From contig LBCK01000004.1 in the NCBI GenBank assembly GCA_000980705.1, positions 239,019 to 303,018 of the forward strand: DNA of 64,000 nt. The letters are read 5' to 3'. The position numbers and the translations under genes are program-made. The notes under the pieces are model-generated. The model saw only the letters and a list, made by a program, of their open reading frames with translations, was not told the origin of the DNA and did not search any database. The DNA comes from Ruminococcus sp. UNK.MGS-30 (lineage in GTDB: Bacteria > Bacillota > Clostridia > Oscillospirales > Ruminococcaceae). Position 1 is the first letter of the stretch; each line of letters begins with the position of its first letter. Positions 26,237-35,222 of the stretch are shown piece by piece.

Positions 26237-26988
26237 GCGTTTTTCCCCTGCCGGTACTCGTGGGTAAATGCTTTATCATACAGCTTGGACAATGCGTAGC
26301 TGTCCCCCAGGAAATCGCCTACTGTCACCAGCGCCGTCTTGGTAATGCCGGCTGCCTGCACCTTTTCCACAATATCTGCCAGCGTTCCGGTGACGATAGT
26401 TTCAACCGGCCAGCTCGCCTTATAGACCACAGCCACCGGCGTTGTCTCCGGATAGGCGGTTTTCAGCCGTTCTGCCAGCTCCGCAATCCGTCCCACAGAG
26501 AGGAATATCACCATGGTTGTGCGATGCTTTGCCAACTCCTCGATACGTTCCCGTTCCGGCACAGGCGTTCTGCCTTCCATCCGTGTCAGTATCACAGTCT
26601 GGGTCACCTCCGGCAGGGTGTATTCTTTCTGCATGGCAGCCGCAGCCGCCAGAAAAGAACTGACGCCCGGTACAACTTCATGAGCGATTCCCAACTCGTC
26701 CAGTGCATCCAGCTGTTCCCGTATCGCCCCGTAAATGGACGCATCTCCGGTATGAACACGCACCGTTGTGCCGCCTGCCTGCTCGGTCTCTTTCATGACC
26801 GCAAGCACCTCTTCCAGCGTCATCCCGGCGCTGTCGTACACCTTAGAGGACGGCTTTCGCCCAGCCAGAACCTCCGGATTCACCAGCGAACCGGCATAGA
26901 TCAAGGTGTCCGCATGGTCGATGAGCCGTTTTCCTTTGAGCGTCAGCAGTTCCGGGTCTCCGGCGCCTGCACCAACAAAATATACCAT
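26233..26988 (-). CDS. cbiF: cobalt-precorrin-4 C11-methyltransferase
   Basis: A SAM-dependent methyltransferase of 251 residues: VYFVGAGAGDPELLTLKG, LIYAGSLVNPEVL, VRVHTGDASIYGAIREQ, VPGVSSFLAAAAAMQKEYTLPEVTQTVILTR and VVYKASWPVETIVTG are typical of CbiF/CobM. It acts between CbiH and CbiG in the pathway. It starts 1 bp behind the cbiL stop. Confidence 0.96.
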   Translation of the reverse strand: MVYFVGAGAGDPELLTLKGKRLIDHADTLIYAGSLVNPEVLAGRKPSSKVYDSAGMTLEEVLAVMKETEQAGGTTVRVHTGDASIYGAIREQLDALDELGIAHEVVPGVSSFLAAAAAMQKEYTLPEVTQTVILTRMEGRTPVPERERIEELAKHRTTMVIFLSVGRIAELAERLKTAYPETTPVAVVYKASWPVETIVTGTLADIVEKVQAAGITKTALVTVGDFLGDSYALSKLYDKAFTHEYRQGKNA

Positions 26989-26989
26989 G

Positions 26990-27688
26990 TCATTCTCCTC
27001 TCTGCCGAATCAGCAGGGTCGTAAAATAGGAATACGGTTCTGCCTGGGGACTGCCCACATATTCCGATGCCATGCCCACATCCCGGAGCATTGTGGTGTG
27101 TTCCAGAAGTCCCCGTTCTTCCAGCAGCGGCAACAGCCAGGACAGCGCCCTTCCGGCTTTCATAATCACCAGATTGTCGAATTCATCGAACGCCTGTTCC
27201 AGGACTTCCCGGGATGCCACGCCGGGCAAGATTCCCAGCGTCTCCCCGTTTTCGCAAAGGCTCTGCTTTGCCTTGGCTGCGCCGGCACAAAAGGACGGCA
27301 CACCGGCGGCGACCCGGGTCTCGTATCCCTTTTCCTCCAAAAGCTGCCGCACATAGGATGCCGTGCTGTACACGGAGACATCCCCCAGCGTTACCATCGC
27401 CACCAGCTTTCCCTCGTCCAATGCCGCACAGACCGGCTGCAAAATGCCGGAGCGCAGGCGTTCCCGATAATCCGTATGTGCTTTCATGGGAAACAGCATT
27501 TCCAGGATCTGCGCACGGGACAAGTCTGCCGCCTGCGCCGCTATGGTGTATGCCGCAGATGCGCTGCCCTGTTTGGTGACCGGAGCGACCACCACATCTG
27601 CCTGTTCCAGCACCTGCTTGGCACGCAGCGTCATATCCAGCGGGTCTCCTGCCCCGACGCTCACGGCGTAAAATATTCCTTTTCCCAT
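26990..27688 (-). CDS. cbiL: cobalt-precorrin-2 C20-methyltransferase
   Basis: A SAM-dependent methyltransferase of 232 residues. FYAVSVGAGDPLDMTLRA, VVVAPVTKQGSASAAYTIA, VAMVTLGDVSVYSTASYV, VAAGVPSFCAGAAKA and the final GSPQAEPYSYFTTLLIR are CbiL/CobI features. It is the first ring methylation after cobalt insertion by the CbiK fusion encoded in the other operon. Confidence 0.95.
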   Translation of the reverse strand: MGKGIFYAVSVGAGDPLDMTLRAKQVLEQADVVVAPVTKQGSASAAYTIAAQAADLSRAQILEMLFPMKAHTDYRERLRSGILQPVCAALDEGKLVAMVTLGDVSVYSTASYVRQLLEEKGYETRVAAGVPSFCAGAAKAKQSLCENGETLGILPGVASREVLEQAFDEFDNLVIMKAGRALSWLLPLLEERGLLEHTTMLRDVGMASEYVGSPQAEPYSYFTTLLIRQRGE

Positions 27689-27691
27689 CGC

Positions 27692-28897
27692 TTACTCCTT
27701 TGTCATACATGAAAATAACAGCACCGAATGATTGCTTTCCAGAATGTGATAATTCCCCACCGGTCTGCCGCAGCTGACTGCCAGCTGTATCACCTCAAAC
27801 TGCGGCAGCTTTTGCAGCAGCGGAAACAGTTCCGCCTGGGTTTCCAGGGTCACTGCGCTTGCCACAAGACGCACCGGCTGTTTCAATTGGCACAGATGCT
27901 CTATCAGTTCCGGTGCTGCGCCGTCACTGCCGCCCAGAAAGACACAGTCCGGCACAGGCAGACTGCCGATCTGCTCTTCCGCTCTGCCGGGAATGATCTG
28001 CAAATTTTCCGTCTGAAGGAATGCTTTGTTCTTTTCCAGGATTTCCAGCGCCGCCGGCTTATATTCCACGGCATACACCGTCCCAAAGGGACACATCCGG
28101 GCGCATTCGATGGATACACTCCCCGTTCCGGCACCCAGATCCCAGACCACCGCATCCGGTTTCAGCCGCAGCTTGGACAGCACCACCGCCCGGACTTCCT
28201 CTTTGGTCATCGGCGAACGATTCCGCAGAAACGCACTGTCCGGGAGCAGTCCCAGGCGTGCCGTCGGTTTCGGGTGCGGATTGCGCACCGCCGCCACACA
28301 GAGTTTCGGATTCGGACGCTGTGCCGCCTGTTCCGGCGTGCCGTGCCAGAGCTGCTGGGTGGGATAGGTCAGATCGGCGCCGACAAAGATCTCCGTATCC
28401 GCCAGCCCATATGCCAAAAGCGACTGGGCAATTTCCCGTGGCCCCTGCGTCCCGGAACAGAAGAAAAATGTCTCAGCGTGTTCCGACACGGCATAAGCAA
28501 TCGTCCCCGGACTGCATTCCCGTCCGTGGATGCTGCGAATCTCTGCCTGCTCCATGGTCAGCCCGAACGCCGCACCCAGCAGCTGTAATGAACCAACGCC
28601 TGGAATCACCTGCATTTCCAGTTCCGGATATCGGTTTTGAATCGTGCGGCACAGACTGTACAGCAGCGGATCACCGGACACCACAATGCCGATGCGTTCG
28701 GTTTCCAGCAGTTCGGGGAGTTCCTGCAGCAGCCGGGAAATGTTTCCCATCGGTCTCGCCTTTTTGACTTCCAGCAGTGACAGAAACCGCTCCGATGCAA
28801 TTACACAGTCCGCCGACTCCAGCGCTTTTTTTGCCGCCGGCAGCAGATAATCCGCTGTGCCGCTGCCGCCGCCTGCCAAGATCAGTTCATGCTGCAC
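27692..28897 (-). CDS. cbiET: fused cobalt-precorrin-7 C5-methyltransferase / cobalt-precorrin-6B C15-methyltransferase (decarboxylating)
   Basis: A 401-residue two-domain enzyme. CbiE (about 1-205) shows LILAGGGSGTADYLLPAA, IVVSGDPLLYSLCRTI, VIPGVGSLQLLGAAFGL and FVGADLTYPTQQL-like elements; CbiT (about 215-400) is a Rossmann methyltransferase with MTKEEVRAVVLSKLRL and VVWDLGAGTGSVSIECAR. The chain corresponds to CobL. No ATG fits: the GTG at 28897 lies 8 nt after AAGGAG and overlaps the cbiD stop region by 16 bp. Confidence 0.93.
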   Translation of the reverse strand: MQHELILAGGGSGTADYLLPAAKKALESADCVIASERFLSLLEVKKARPMGNISRLLQELPELLETERIGIVVSGDPLLYSLCRTIQNRYPELEMQVIPGVGSLQLLGAAFGLTMEQAEIRSIHGRECSPGTIAYAVSEHAETFFFCSGTQGPREIAQSLLAYGLADTEIFVGADLTYPTQQLWHGTPEQAAQRPNPKLCVAAVRNPHPKPTARLGLLPDSAFLRNRSPMTKEEVRAVVLSKLRLKPDAVVWDLGAGTGSVSIECARMCPFGTVYAVEYKPAALEILEKNKAFLQTENLQIIPGRAEEQIGSLPVPDCVFLGGSDGAAPELIEHLCQLKQPVRLVASAVTLETQAELFPLLQKLPQFEVIQLAVSCGRPVGNYHILESNHSVLLFSCMTKE

Positions 28898-29973
28898 GCC
28901 AACCACTCCTTTCGTATTTGCGCCGCCCGGCTGCTCTCTGCCAGGATACGGTCGGAATCATCCAGAAGGATCAGTCCCACCTGCACCCTGCCATGTGTGC
29001 GCCGCATACAGTTTTCACAGACGCTTTCCGCCACGGACTGCCACACCTGTTCGCCGAATGGGAACTGCCGCAGCAGTTCTGTCATTTCCCGTGTGGTGTT
29101 GCACTGATACAGCTGCCGCACCTGCATCTGGTCTGCTCCGGCAAGCGCCGCATGGGTGCAAAGCACCTCACGCTGTCCGCCGGCGGTGTGGCTGTGCAGG
29201 TACATGATATCTGCCGCCGGTTTTACCAGCTTGCCCGGTCTGCCTGCCAGCAGCACGCCGGTAAAGCCCATTTTCTCGGCACAGTCCAGCAGAAAGCCCA
29301 GATAATTGCTGCAAAGGACGATCGGTCCGGCATCCGGATACTGCCGCCTCAGCCAAGATTCTCCGGCGTATCCCGTCACAAAGGCACACACCTTTCCATA
29401 CTCTGCCCGGCACATGGAAAGTTCCAGCGACAGCGACTCCCGGACAGCCTCTTCGCTCATAGGGCGCACAATGCCGGTTGTCCCCAGAATGGAGATACCG
29501 CCTTCGATGCCCAGCCGTCCGTTAAACGTTTTTTGTGCAATGCGTTCTCCGTCCGGTACGGAAACCGTCACCACCGCACCCTTTGCGCCGATCACAGAGC
29601 GCACAGCCTTTTCGATCATCTCTCTCGGCACAGGATTGATCGCCGGCTCACCCGGCGGAAGTTTCAGCCCTTTTCGGGTCACAACGCCCACGCCGTCTCC
29701 GGCACGGAACTGCACAGCGCCGTCCTCCGGCAGAATCTGCACAGCGGCATTTACCAGACAGCCGTTGGTCTCATCCGGGTCATCGCCGCCGTCTTTTCTC
29801 ACGCCGCAGGTGTACGCCGCACCGGGCTGTATCGCCAGACGCAGTTTTTTTCCGGCAGGCACTACCAGTTCCACCCATTCCGGACAGCTGCCCGTGGCCT
29901 GCCACAGCACAGATGCCAGGCTTGCGCCGGCAGCACAGGCGCCTGTGGTGTATCCTTCCCGCAGCCGTTTCAT
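28882..29973 (-). CDS. cbiD: cobalt-precorrin-5B C1-methyltransferase
   Basis: The C1-methyltransferase of the anaerobic route, about 363 residues. The N-terminal signature KRLREGYTTGACAAGAS and GGDDPDETNGCLVNA, GDGVGVVTRKGLKLPPGEPAINPVPREMI, and ILGTTGIVRPMSEEA segments identify CbiD. Two starts are possible: ATG 29973, overlapping the cbiP stop (ATGA) behind GGGGA, chosen here, and ATG 29988 five codons upstream. Confidence 0.94.
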   Translation of the reverse strand: MKRLREGYTTGACAAGASLASVLWQATGSCPEWVELVVPAGKKLRLAIQPGAAYTCGVRKDGGDDPDETNGCLVNAAVQILPEDGAVQFRAGDGVGVVTRKGLKLPPGEPAINPVPREMIEKAVRSVIGAKGAVVTVSVPDGERIAQKTFNGRLGIEGGISILGTTGIVRPMSEEAVRESLSLELSMCRAEYGKVCAFVTGYAGESWLRRQYPDAGPIVLCSNYLGFLLDCAEKMGFTGVLLAGRPGKLVKPAADIMYLHSHTAGGQREVLCTHAALAGADQMQVRQLYQCNTTREMTELLRQFPFGEQVWQSVAESVCENCMRRTHGRVQVGLILLDDSDRILAESSRAAQIRKEWLACSMN

Positions 29974-31487
29974 TCCGGTTTTCCCCATTGTTCCAGGATG
30001 GCGTAGATTTGCTCCATGTCCAGGTTTTTTCGGAGCAGATCTGCCAGCTTGTCGTACTCCTGCTCTTTCCGGGCAGCAAAGTCCAGCTGCGGAACAGCTG
30101 TCCCGGAGATGCCCTTTTTCTCCAACAGCAGCTGCACCAGCTTTGCCGAAAATTCCGGCGCATCAAAAATGCCGTGGAGGTATGTGCCGCAGACTGTCCC
30201 GTCCGCACTGACACAGCCGTCAGCTCTGCCGTCCTGCAAATGCACAAAAGGCACACCGTTTCCGGTGCAGACTGTTTCGCCCATGTGGATCTCATAGCCG
30301 GTGACCGGACAACCGGAAAGGGATTCCAGCATTCCGGAAACGCCGGAAATCACGCCGGCTGTCTGGCTGCGCTGTTTCTGAGACCGAAAGACCGTTTCGG
30401 TCTCCAGCAAGCCCATGCCACGCAGTGTGCCGCCATCTTCGGCGTGTTCCGGGTCAGAAAGCGTCTGCCCCAGCATCTGAAATCCACCGCAGATGCCCAT
30501 GAGAAAGATGCCTTTTTCATGACACTTGAGAATTGCCGCCTCCAGACCGCTCTGCCGCAGCCACCGGAGATCTGCCATGGTGCTTTTGGTTCCCGGAAGC
30601 AGGATCACATCCGGCATTCCCAGTTCGCTGCGCTTTGGCACATAGCGAACCGAAACGCCGTCCACCTGTTCCAGCGCCTCAAAATCGGTGAAGTTCGAGA
30701 TACGGGGCAGACGAATCACAGCCACATCCAAAAGTGCGCTTTCGTCTGCTTTTTTCTGCATCAGCCGTTCTGAAAGGCTGTCCTCATCATCCAGTTCCAG
30801 CGGCAGATACGGTACAACGCCGAGAACCGGGATGCCAGTCAGATCTTCCAGCATCTTCAGCCCCGGTTTCAGAATCTCCACATCACCACGAAACTTGTTG
30901 ATAACAACGCCACGGATGCGGCGGCGCTCCGCCTCGTCCAGGAGCATAATCGTTCCGTAGAGCGCCGCAAACACGCCGCCACGGTCAATGTCTCCCACCA
31001 GAATTGCCGGAGAATCGGAAAACTCCGCCATGCCCAGATTCACGATATCCACCGATTTCAAATTGATCTCCGCCGGACTTCCTGCGCCCTCCAGCACAAT
31101 AATATCATTTTCTTCTGCAAGTGAGCGGTAGGCACGCAGGATATGCGGAACGAGTTCCTGCTTTTTCGTGTAGTACTCCTGCGCACGCATCGTTCCGTAA
31201 ATTTCTCCGTTGACAATGACTTGTGAGCCGCTGTCGCTGGTGGGTTTCAGCAGAATGGGATTCATCCGGGCATCCGGCTGAACGCCTGCCGCCTCTGCCT
31301 GCATGACTTGCGCCCGTCCCATCTCCTTGCCGTCCTGTGTGATGTACGAATTGAGTGCCATGTTCTGGGACTTAAACGGCACGGTTTTCCAGCCGTCCTG
31401 CCGAAAGATGCGGCACAGCCCGGCAGTGATAAAGCTTTTTCCGGCAGAGGACATGGTCCCCAGCACCATCAGCGATTTTGCCACCAC
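29970..31487 (-). CDS. cbiP: cobyric acid synthase
   Basis: Glutamine-dependent amidation of side chains b, d, e and g of adenosylcobyrinate diamide. The 505-residue chain has a P-loop-like start MVLGTMSSAGKSFITAGLCR, DGKEMGRAQVMQAEAAG, LEGAGSPAEINL, VVINKFRGD, and a C-terminal class I glutaminase-like domain with Cys in MGICGGFQMLG and His in TYLHGIFD. The start is a GTG at 31487, 7 nt after AGGAGG and inside the end of cobD; an ATG six codons later is the alternative. Confidence 0.94.
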   Translation of the reverse strand: MVAKSLMVLGTMSSAGKSFITAGLCRIFRQDGWKTVPFKSQNMALNSYITQDGKEMGRAQVMQAEAAGVQPDARMNPILLKPTSDSGSQVIVNGEIYGTMRAQEYYTKKQELVPHILRAYRSLAEENDIIVLEGAGSPAEINLKSVDIVNLGMAEFSDSPAILVGDIDRGGVFAALYGTIMLLDEAERRRIRGVVINKFRGDVEILKPGLKMLEDLTGIPVLGVVPYLPLELDDEDSLSERLMQKKADESALLDVAVIRLPRISNFTDFEALEQVDGVSVRYVPKRSELGMPDVILLPGTKSTMADLRWLRQSGLEAAILKCHEKGIFLMGICGGFQMLGQTLSDPEHAEDGGTLRGMGLLETETVFRSQKQRSQTAGVISGVSGMLESLSGCPVTGYEIHMGETVCTGNGVPFVHLQDGRADGCVSADGTVCGTYLHGIFDAPEFSAKLVQLLLEKKGISGTAVPQLDFAARKEQEYDKLADLLRKNLDMEQIYAILEQWGKPE

Positions 31488-32548
31488 AATAAAACCTCCT
31501 CCATAACCTGCCGCAGACAACGCAGCAGATACGCATTTTCTTCCGGCAGGCGAACTGCCGCACGGTAATCGTCGACGCCCAGTCCTACATAGTTATCACA
31601 GTGCCGCAGCAAAATGCCGTACGGTATCAGCCGCTCGTCCAGATCGGGGCATCCCTCTGCCCGGAAAAAGACAAAGTTGGCGCTGGGTTTCCATACCCGA
31701 AATCCCAGCTTTCCCAGTTCATCGTACAGCCGCCAGCGCTCGTCCTGCAAAAACGAAAGCGATTTTTCCCGGTATTCTTCTGCGTGCAGTGCTGCGATTC
31801 CAGCCTCTTCCGCCAACGTATTTACCGGCCAGGGCTGCCCGGTCTGCCGGATCTTTTCCACAAGCTCTGTATCCGCACAGAGTCCGTAGCCCAGACGCAG
31901 TCCCGGAATGGCATACAGCTTTGTCAGCGATTTCAGCACCAAAACGTGCGGATACTGTTCCAGACAGGGCAGCATGGAACGGATTCCCGGCTCTGTTTCT
32001 GCCATATCGCAAAAGCATTCGTCCAGCAGCACAAAGATGTGTTTTTCTGCGGCAAGGCACAGAATGCGTTCCAGCAGTTCCGGTGCAATTCCCGTTCCCG
32101 TGGGATTGTTGGGATTGCAGAGCGCCAGAAAATCATAAGAGCCGCATTCCAGCGCTTTCAGAATCGTCTCGTCAAGCTGATACGGAAACGGCATTTTCCA
32201 GTAGGTAACACGGCATCCGATTTCAGCAAGCGCCGCCGCATATTCCGAAAATGCCGGCACGGGAATCAGTGCGTGGCTCGGCGACACAGCACGAACCGTG
32301 CGGAAGATCACATCTGCGCCGCCGTTTCCGCAGACGATCTGTTCCGGGGTTTTGCCGTGAAATTCTGCCAGAGCCTGCCGCAGTCTGCGCTGTGCCGGGT
32401 CTGGATAATGCACCAGGAAATCCACCGCATTCACGATCGCACTGCGCACCACATCCGGCACGCCAAGCGGGTTAATATTGGCAGAAAAATCCAGCAACGG
32501 TTTCTCCTGCTTTTGAAAGCTGTAAATATCACCGCCATGCCGGGGCAT
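31469..32548 (-). CDS. cobD: threonine-phosphate decarboxylase (CobD-like aminotransferase)
   Basis: A PLP enzyme supplying (R)-1-aminopropan-2-yl phosphate for the nucleotide loop. The 359 residues look like histidinol-phosphate aminotransferase fold I: HGGDIYSF, DFSANINPLGVP, VCGNGGADVIFRTV, CNPNNPTGTGI, LLDECFCDM and the Schiff-base Lys in LKSLTKLYAIPGLRLGYG. The N-terminal HGGD..DFSxNINPLG pattern and location next to cbiB separate CobD from HisC. ATG 32548 lies 7 nt after AGGAGG. Confidence 0.93.
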   Translation of the reverse strand: MPRHGGDIYSFQKQEKPLLDFSANINPLGVPDVVRSAIVNAVDFLVHYPDPAQRRLRQALAEFHGKTPEQIVCGNGGADVIFRTVRAVSPSHALIPVPAFSEYAAALAEIGCRVTYWKMPFPYQLDETILKALECGSYDFLALCNPNNPTGTGIAPELLERILCLAAEKHIFVLLDECFCDMAETEPGIRSMLPCLEQYPHVLVLKSLTKLYAIPGLRLGYGLCADTELVEKIRQTGQPWPVNTLAEEAGIAALHAEEYREKSLSFLQDERWRLYDELGKLGFRVWKPSANFVFFRAEGCPDLDERLIPYGILLRHCDNYVGLGVDDYRAAVRLPEENAYLLRCLRQVMEEVLLWWQNR

Positions 32549-32560
32549 AGGCACACCTCC

Positions 32561-33529
32561 TCATCGAAACAGCAGCACTGCGGCAAACCGCAGCAGACCA
32601 AATCCCAAAAGCGACAAACCAGACGCCGCAAACATCATCCCATTGGTGCGGCGAATGTCCTCTGGTTCTGCCAAACGAACCGCATCGCCGATGGTGGGCT
32701 TTTCCACCACGTCGCCGAAATAGATATGCGTTCCGCCCAGCTGGATTCCCAGCGCACCGGCTGCGGCGGATTCTGTCTGCGCAGAGTTGGGAGACAGATG
32801 GTTTCTCCGGTCACGGCGAAATATACGCCAGGCGTTTTTCCCGTCCAGGCGCAGCAAAAAGGCAGAAACCGTCAGCAGCAGTCCGCAGATACGGGACGGC
32901 AGCCAGTTCGCCGCATCATCCAGCTTTGCAGATGCCCTGCCCAAGTGAAGATATTTTGCATTGCGGTAACCCACCATAGAATCCAGCGTGTTGATTGCCT
33001 TATAGCAAAATCCCAGCGGCACACCGCCGATCATCAGATACAGCAGCGGCGCAGTCACGCCGTCAGATGTGTTTTCCGCTACAGTCTCCACACAGGCCTT
33101 TGCGACCTCTTCCGCCGTCAGCTGAGTGGTATCACGTCCCACCAGGTAGGAAAGCTGCACTCTTGCACCGGGCAGATCGCCATCCGCAAGAAGGCGGTAC
33201 ACCTTGTCGCTTTCCCGTTCCAGACAGCGTGCCGCAAGAATCTGATACGCCCAGAATGTGTGCAGCACAAACCAGAGCCAGAACGAAATGCGGTACGCCA
33301 AAAGCAGAATGCCCAGAGAGAGCAACAGACTTCCCAGCGGAATGGCTGCCGCCAGAATCACCCCGGCACGGCGTTCCCCTTCCGGAGTCTGGGGAAACTT
33401 CCGGCGCAGAAACCGTTCCAGGCGAGAAATGCTTTTTCCGATCAGCACGACCGGATGCGGCAGCCACCGGGGATCTCCGAAACAGAGATCCAGCAAAAAT
33501 CCCAGCGCTGTACTGCACAAGATCCACAC
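32561..33529 (-). CDS. cbiB: adenosylcobinamide-phosphate synthase
   Basis: A membrane protein that attaches aminopropanol (phosphate) to adenosylcobyric acid. The 322 residues include DLCFGDPRWLPHPVVLIGK, GRDTTQLTAEEVAKACVETVAENTSDGV, PLLYLMIGGVPLGFCYKAINTLDSMVGYRN and SPNSAQTESAAAGALGIQLGG, all typical of CbiB/CobD(Pseudomonas). Several membrane helices are seen. It starts at a GTG (33529) 9 nt after AGGAGG. Confidence 0.95.
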   Translation of the reverse strand: MWILCSTALGFLLDLCFGDPRWLPHPVVLIGKSISRLERFLRRKFPQTPEGERRAGVILAAAIPLGSLLLSLGILLLAYRISFWLWFVLHTFWAYQILAARCLERESDKVYRLLADGDLPGARVQLSYLVGRDTTQLTAEEVAKACVETVAENTSDGVTAPLLYLMIGGVPLGFCYKAINTLDSMVGYRNAKYLHLGRASAKLDDAANWLPSRICGLLLTVSAFLLRLDGKNAWRIFRRDRRNHLSPNSAQTESAAAGALGIQLGGTHIYFGDVVEKPTIGDAVRLAEPEDIRRTNGMMFAASGLSLLGFGLLRFAAVLLFR

Positions 33530-33542
33530 AGACTTTTTCCTC

Positions 33543-33923
33543 CTACTTCAATCGCATTTCCAAGCCGCAGCAGACACGCTCCACAGTCTCCGCAGATTCT
33601 GCCAGCAGACAGTTCAAACGTCCCACTGCCTCACGAAACCGGCGCTGTTCCGGTTCGACCGGCACAAGTCCGCAGCCCACTTCCTGGCTGATGACCACAG
33701 CGTCTTTCCATTTTTCCAGCCAGGGCTGAATTTCCTCTCCCGGATCTTTTTCCTCGGTCAGCCAGCGTGCCGCCAAAGATTCCACGTGCAGAATCAGCCG
33801 CTGTCCCTGCCAGTCTATCAAGGGCTGCTGCGACGCATCAAAGCAGTCCTGCGCCGTCAGCTGATACTTTTGCATGGCATAGGCTGTCCTGCCGTTGGCA
33901 TAGCCGCCCAGGATCAGTCTCAT
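33543..33923 (-). CDS. degenerate CobU-like protein
   Basis: A 126-residue protein that resembles a shortened adenosylcobinamide kinase. Its C-terminal half (VVISQEVGCGLVPVEPEQRRFREAVGRLNCLLAESAETVERVCCGLEMRLK) follows the CobU pattern TNEVGxGIVPxxxxxRxFRDxxGxxNQxxA, but the P-loop GGxxSGKS is replaced by GGYANGRTAY (Lys to Arg) and the middle third is missing. A full cobU lies two genes upstream, so this is a paralog, not the only kinase. It overlaps cobS by ATGA. The role is unknown; a regulatory or subunit function is possible. Confidence 0.7.
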   Translation of the reverse strand: MRLILGGYANGRTAYAMQKYQLTAQDCFDASQQPLIDWQGQRLILHVESLAARWLTEEKDPGEEIQPWLEKWKDAVVISQEVGCGLVPVEPEQRRFREAVGRLNCLLAESAETVERVCCGLEMRLK

Positions 33924-34699
33924 GCCAGGACACCTCCCAGCAGTGCCGCACCCAGCAGGCAGACCGTCTCACACAGCACCAGGAAAAAGCCTGCCAGATC
34001 GCCGGTAATGCCGCCGAACTGTTTCTTCGCCATATGCGAACAGCCGAAGAAAGCGAACAGCCCGATCCACGCCAGAACGACCGCCAGCCAATCCCAGAAC
34101 AGAACAGTCAGCAGTCCCACAACGCCGTACACAATGACGAGAATAACACGCACGTGTTTTCCGGCGCTTTCGCCAAAGGTTTTCGCCAGTGAGCTGGACT
34201 GCGCAATGGGCAGTGCCGTAACGGACAAGCCGCTGAGACAACGTGACAAGACAAATACCCCTGTCAGCAGCCAGACAAAACTGCGGTTCTGGGTCTGGTA
34301 GATCTGCACATATGCGCCAAAGCTGACCAGCAGTGCCAGAACTACGCTGAACACGGCAAACGGTCCGCAGTTGGGGTCTTTCAGAATGCGCAGTTTTTCT
34401 TCCTGGGGCCGTCTGGAATACAGCGCATCCGCCGTATCACAGAATCCGTCCAGATGAATGCCGCCGGTAATCAGCACGCCGCTCAGCACTGCCAGAACGC
34501 CGAACAGCACTGCGCCCACGTGCAGCAGTTCACAGACCGTCCATACCACAAACAAACCCACACCGCACAGCAATCCCACCAGCGGAAAAAACACCATGGC
34601 ATTGCGCAGGTTCTTTTCCGTCCAGTTCAGACACTTCACCGGAAGTGCGCTATACATGGAAAGTGCGATCAGCAGGGATTCCATCCAGGATTTTATCAT
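33920..34699 (-). CDS. cobS: adenosylcobinamide-GDP ribazoletransferase (cobalamin synthase)
   Basis: The membrane enzyme joining adenosylcobinamide-GDP and alpha-ribazole. The 259 residues contain LSMYSALPV, FFPLVGLLCG, the acidic GGIHLDGFCDTADAL motif, RILKDPNCGPFAV, SRCLSGLSV and GGITGDLAGF. About six hydrophobic helices follow. ATG 34699, 9 nt after AAAGGAG, lies inside the end of cobU (50-bp overlap). Confidence 0.95.
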   Translation of the reverse strand: MIKSWMESLLIALSMYSALPVKCLNWTEKNLRNAMVFFPLVGLLCGVGLFVVWTVCELLHVGAVLFGVLAVLSGVLITGGIHLDGFCDTADALYSRRPQEEKLRILKDPNCGPFAVFSVVLALLVSFGAYVQIYQTQNRSFVWLLTGVFVLSRCLSGLSVTALPIAQSSSLAKTFGESAGKHVRVILVIVYGVVGLLTVLFWDWLAVVLAWIGLFAFFGCSHMAKKQFGGITGDLAGFFLVLCETVCLLGAALLGGVLA

Positions 34700-35222
34700 A
34701 TTGTTCTTCTCCTTTCCAAATCAGCGGACAACCGGCACAGCATTCGATCACAACATCCGCCTGTGCTGCGATCCTGCAGTTGATGCGTCCCAGATATTGC
34801 AGATACTGCCGCATGGACGCATCTTCCGGCGTACCATCGGAAAATACTTCGTTCGTGACGATCACCAGGTGCTGCACCTTTTGATACAGTGCAGCAATGC
34901 CGTCCAGAACAGTCTGCGCCGGGTCATCTGCACCCTCGCCAAACTGTTCGTTGGCAAGCAGATTGCTGAGACATTCCAGCAGTGCCGTACCGCCGGGAGA
35001 AAGCGTTTCCGCCTGTTCTGCCAGGTGGGACGGAATCTCCAGCGTCCGGAATCCTTTTCCGGCACGCTGCTGCCGATGTTTGGCAACTCTTGCCCTGCAC
35101 TCTGCATCCCAGATCTGCATGGTGGCGATATAGCGAAACGGCTCTTGTTTCAGTGCCATGCTGAGACGCTCGGCAAACTGAGACTTTCCGCTGCCTGCGC
35201 CGCCGGTAACCAAAATCAGCAT
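34650..35222 (-). CDS. cobU: adenosylcobinamide kinase / adenosylcobinamide-phosphate guanylyltransferase
   Basis: A bifunctional nucleotide-loop enzyme of 190 residues. Walker A GGAGSGKSQFAE at the N-terminus, YIATMQIWDAECRARVAKHRQQR with the catalytic His, and a VIVTNEVF...R..LG.INCRIA segment identify CobU. The NEVG motif reads NEVFSDG, slightly altered. It starts in an ATG that overlaps the cbiA stop by 7 bp. Confidence 0.93.
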   Translation of the reverse strand: MLILVTGGAGSGKSQFAERLSMALKQEPFRYIATMQIWDAECRARVAKHRQQRAGKGFRTLEIPSHLAEQAETLSPGGTALLECLSNLLANEQFGEGADDPAQTVLDGIAALYQKVQHLVIVTNEVFSDGTPEDASMRQYLQYLGRINCRIAAQADVVIECCAGCPLIWKGEEQYDKILDGIPADRTFHV

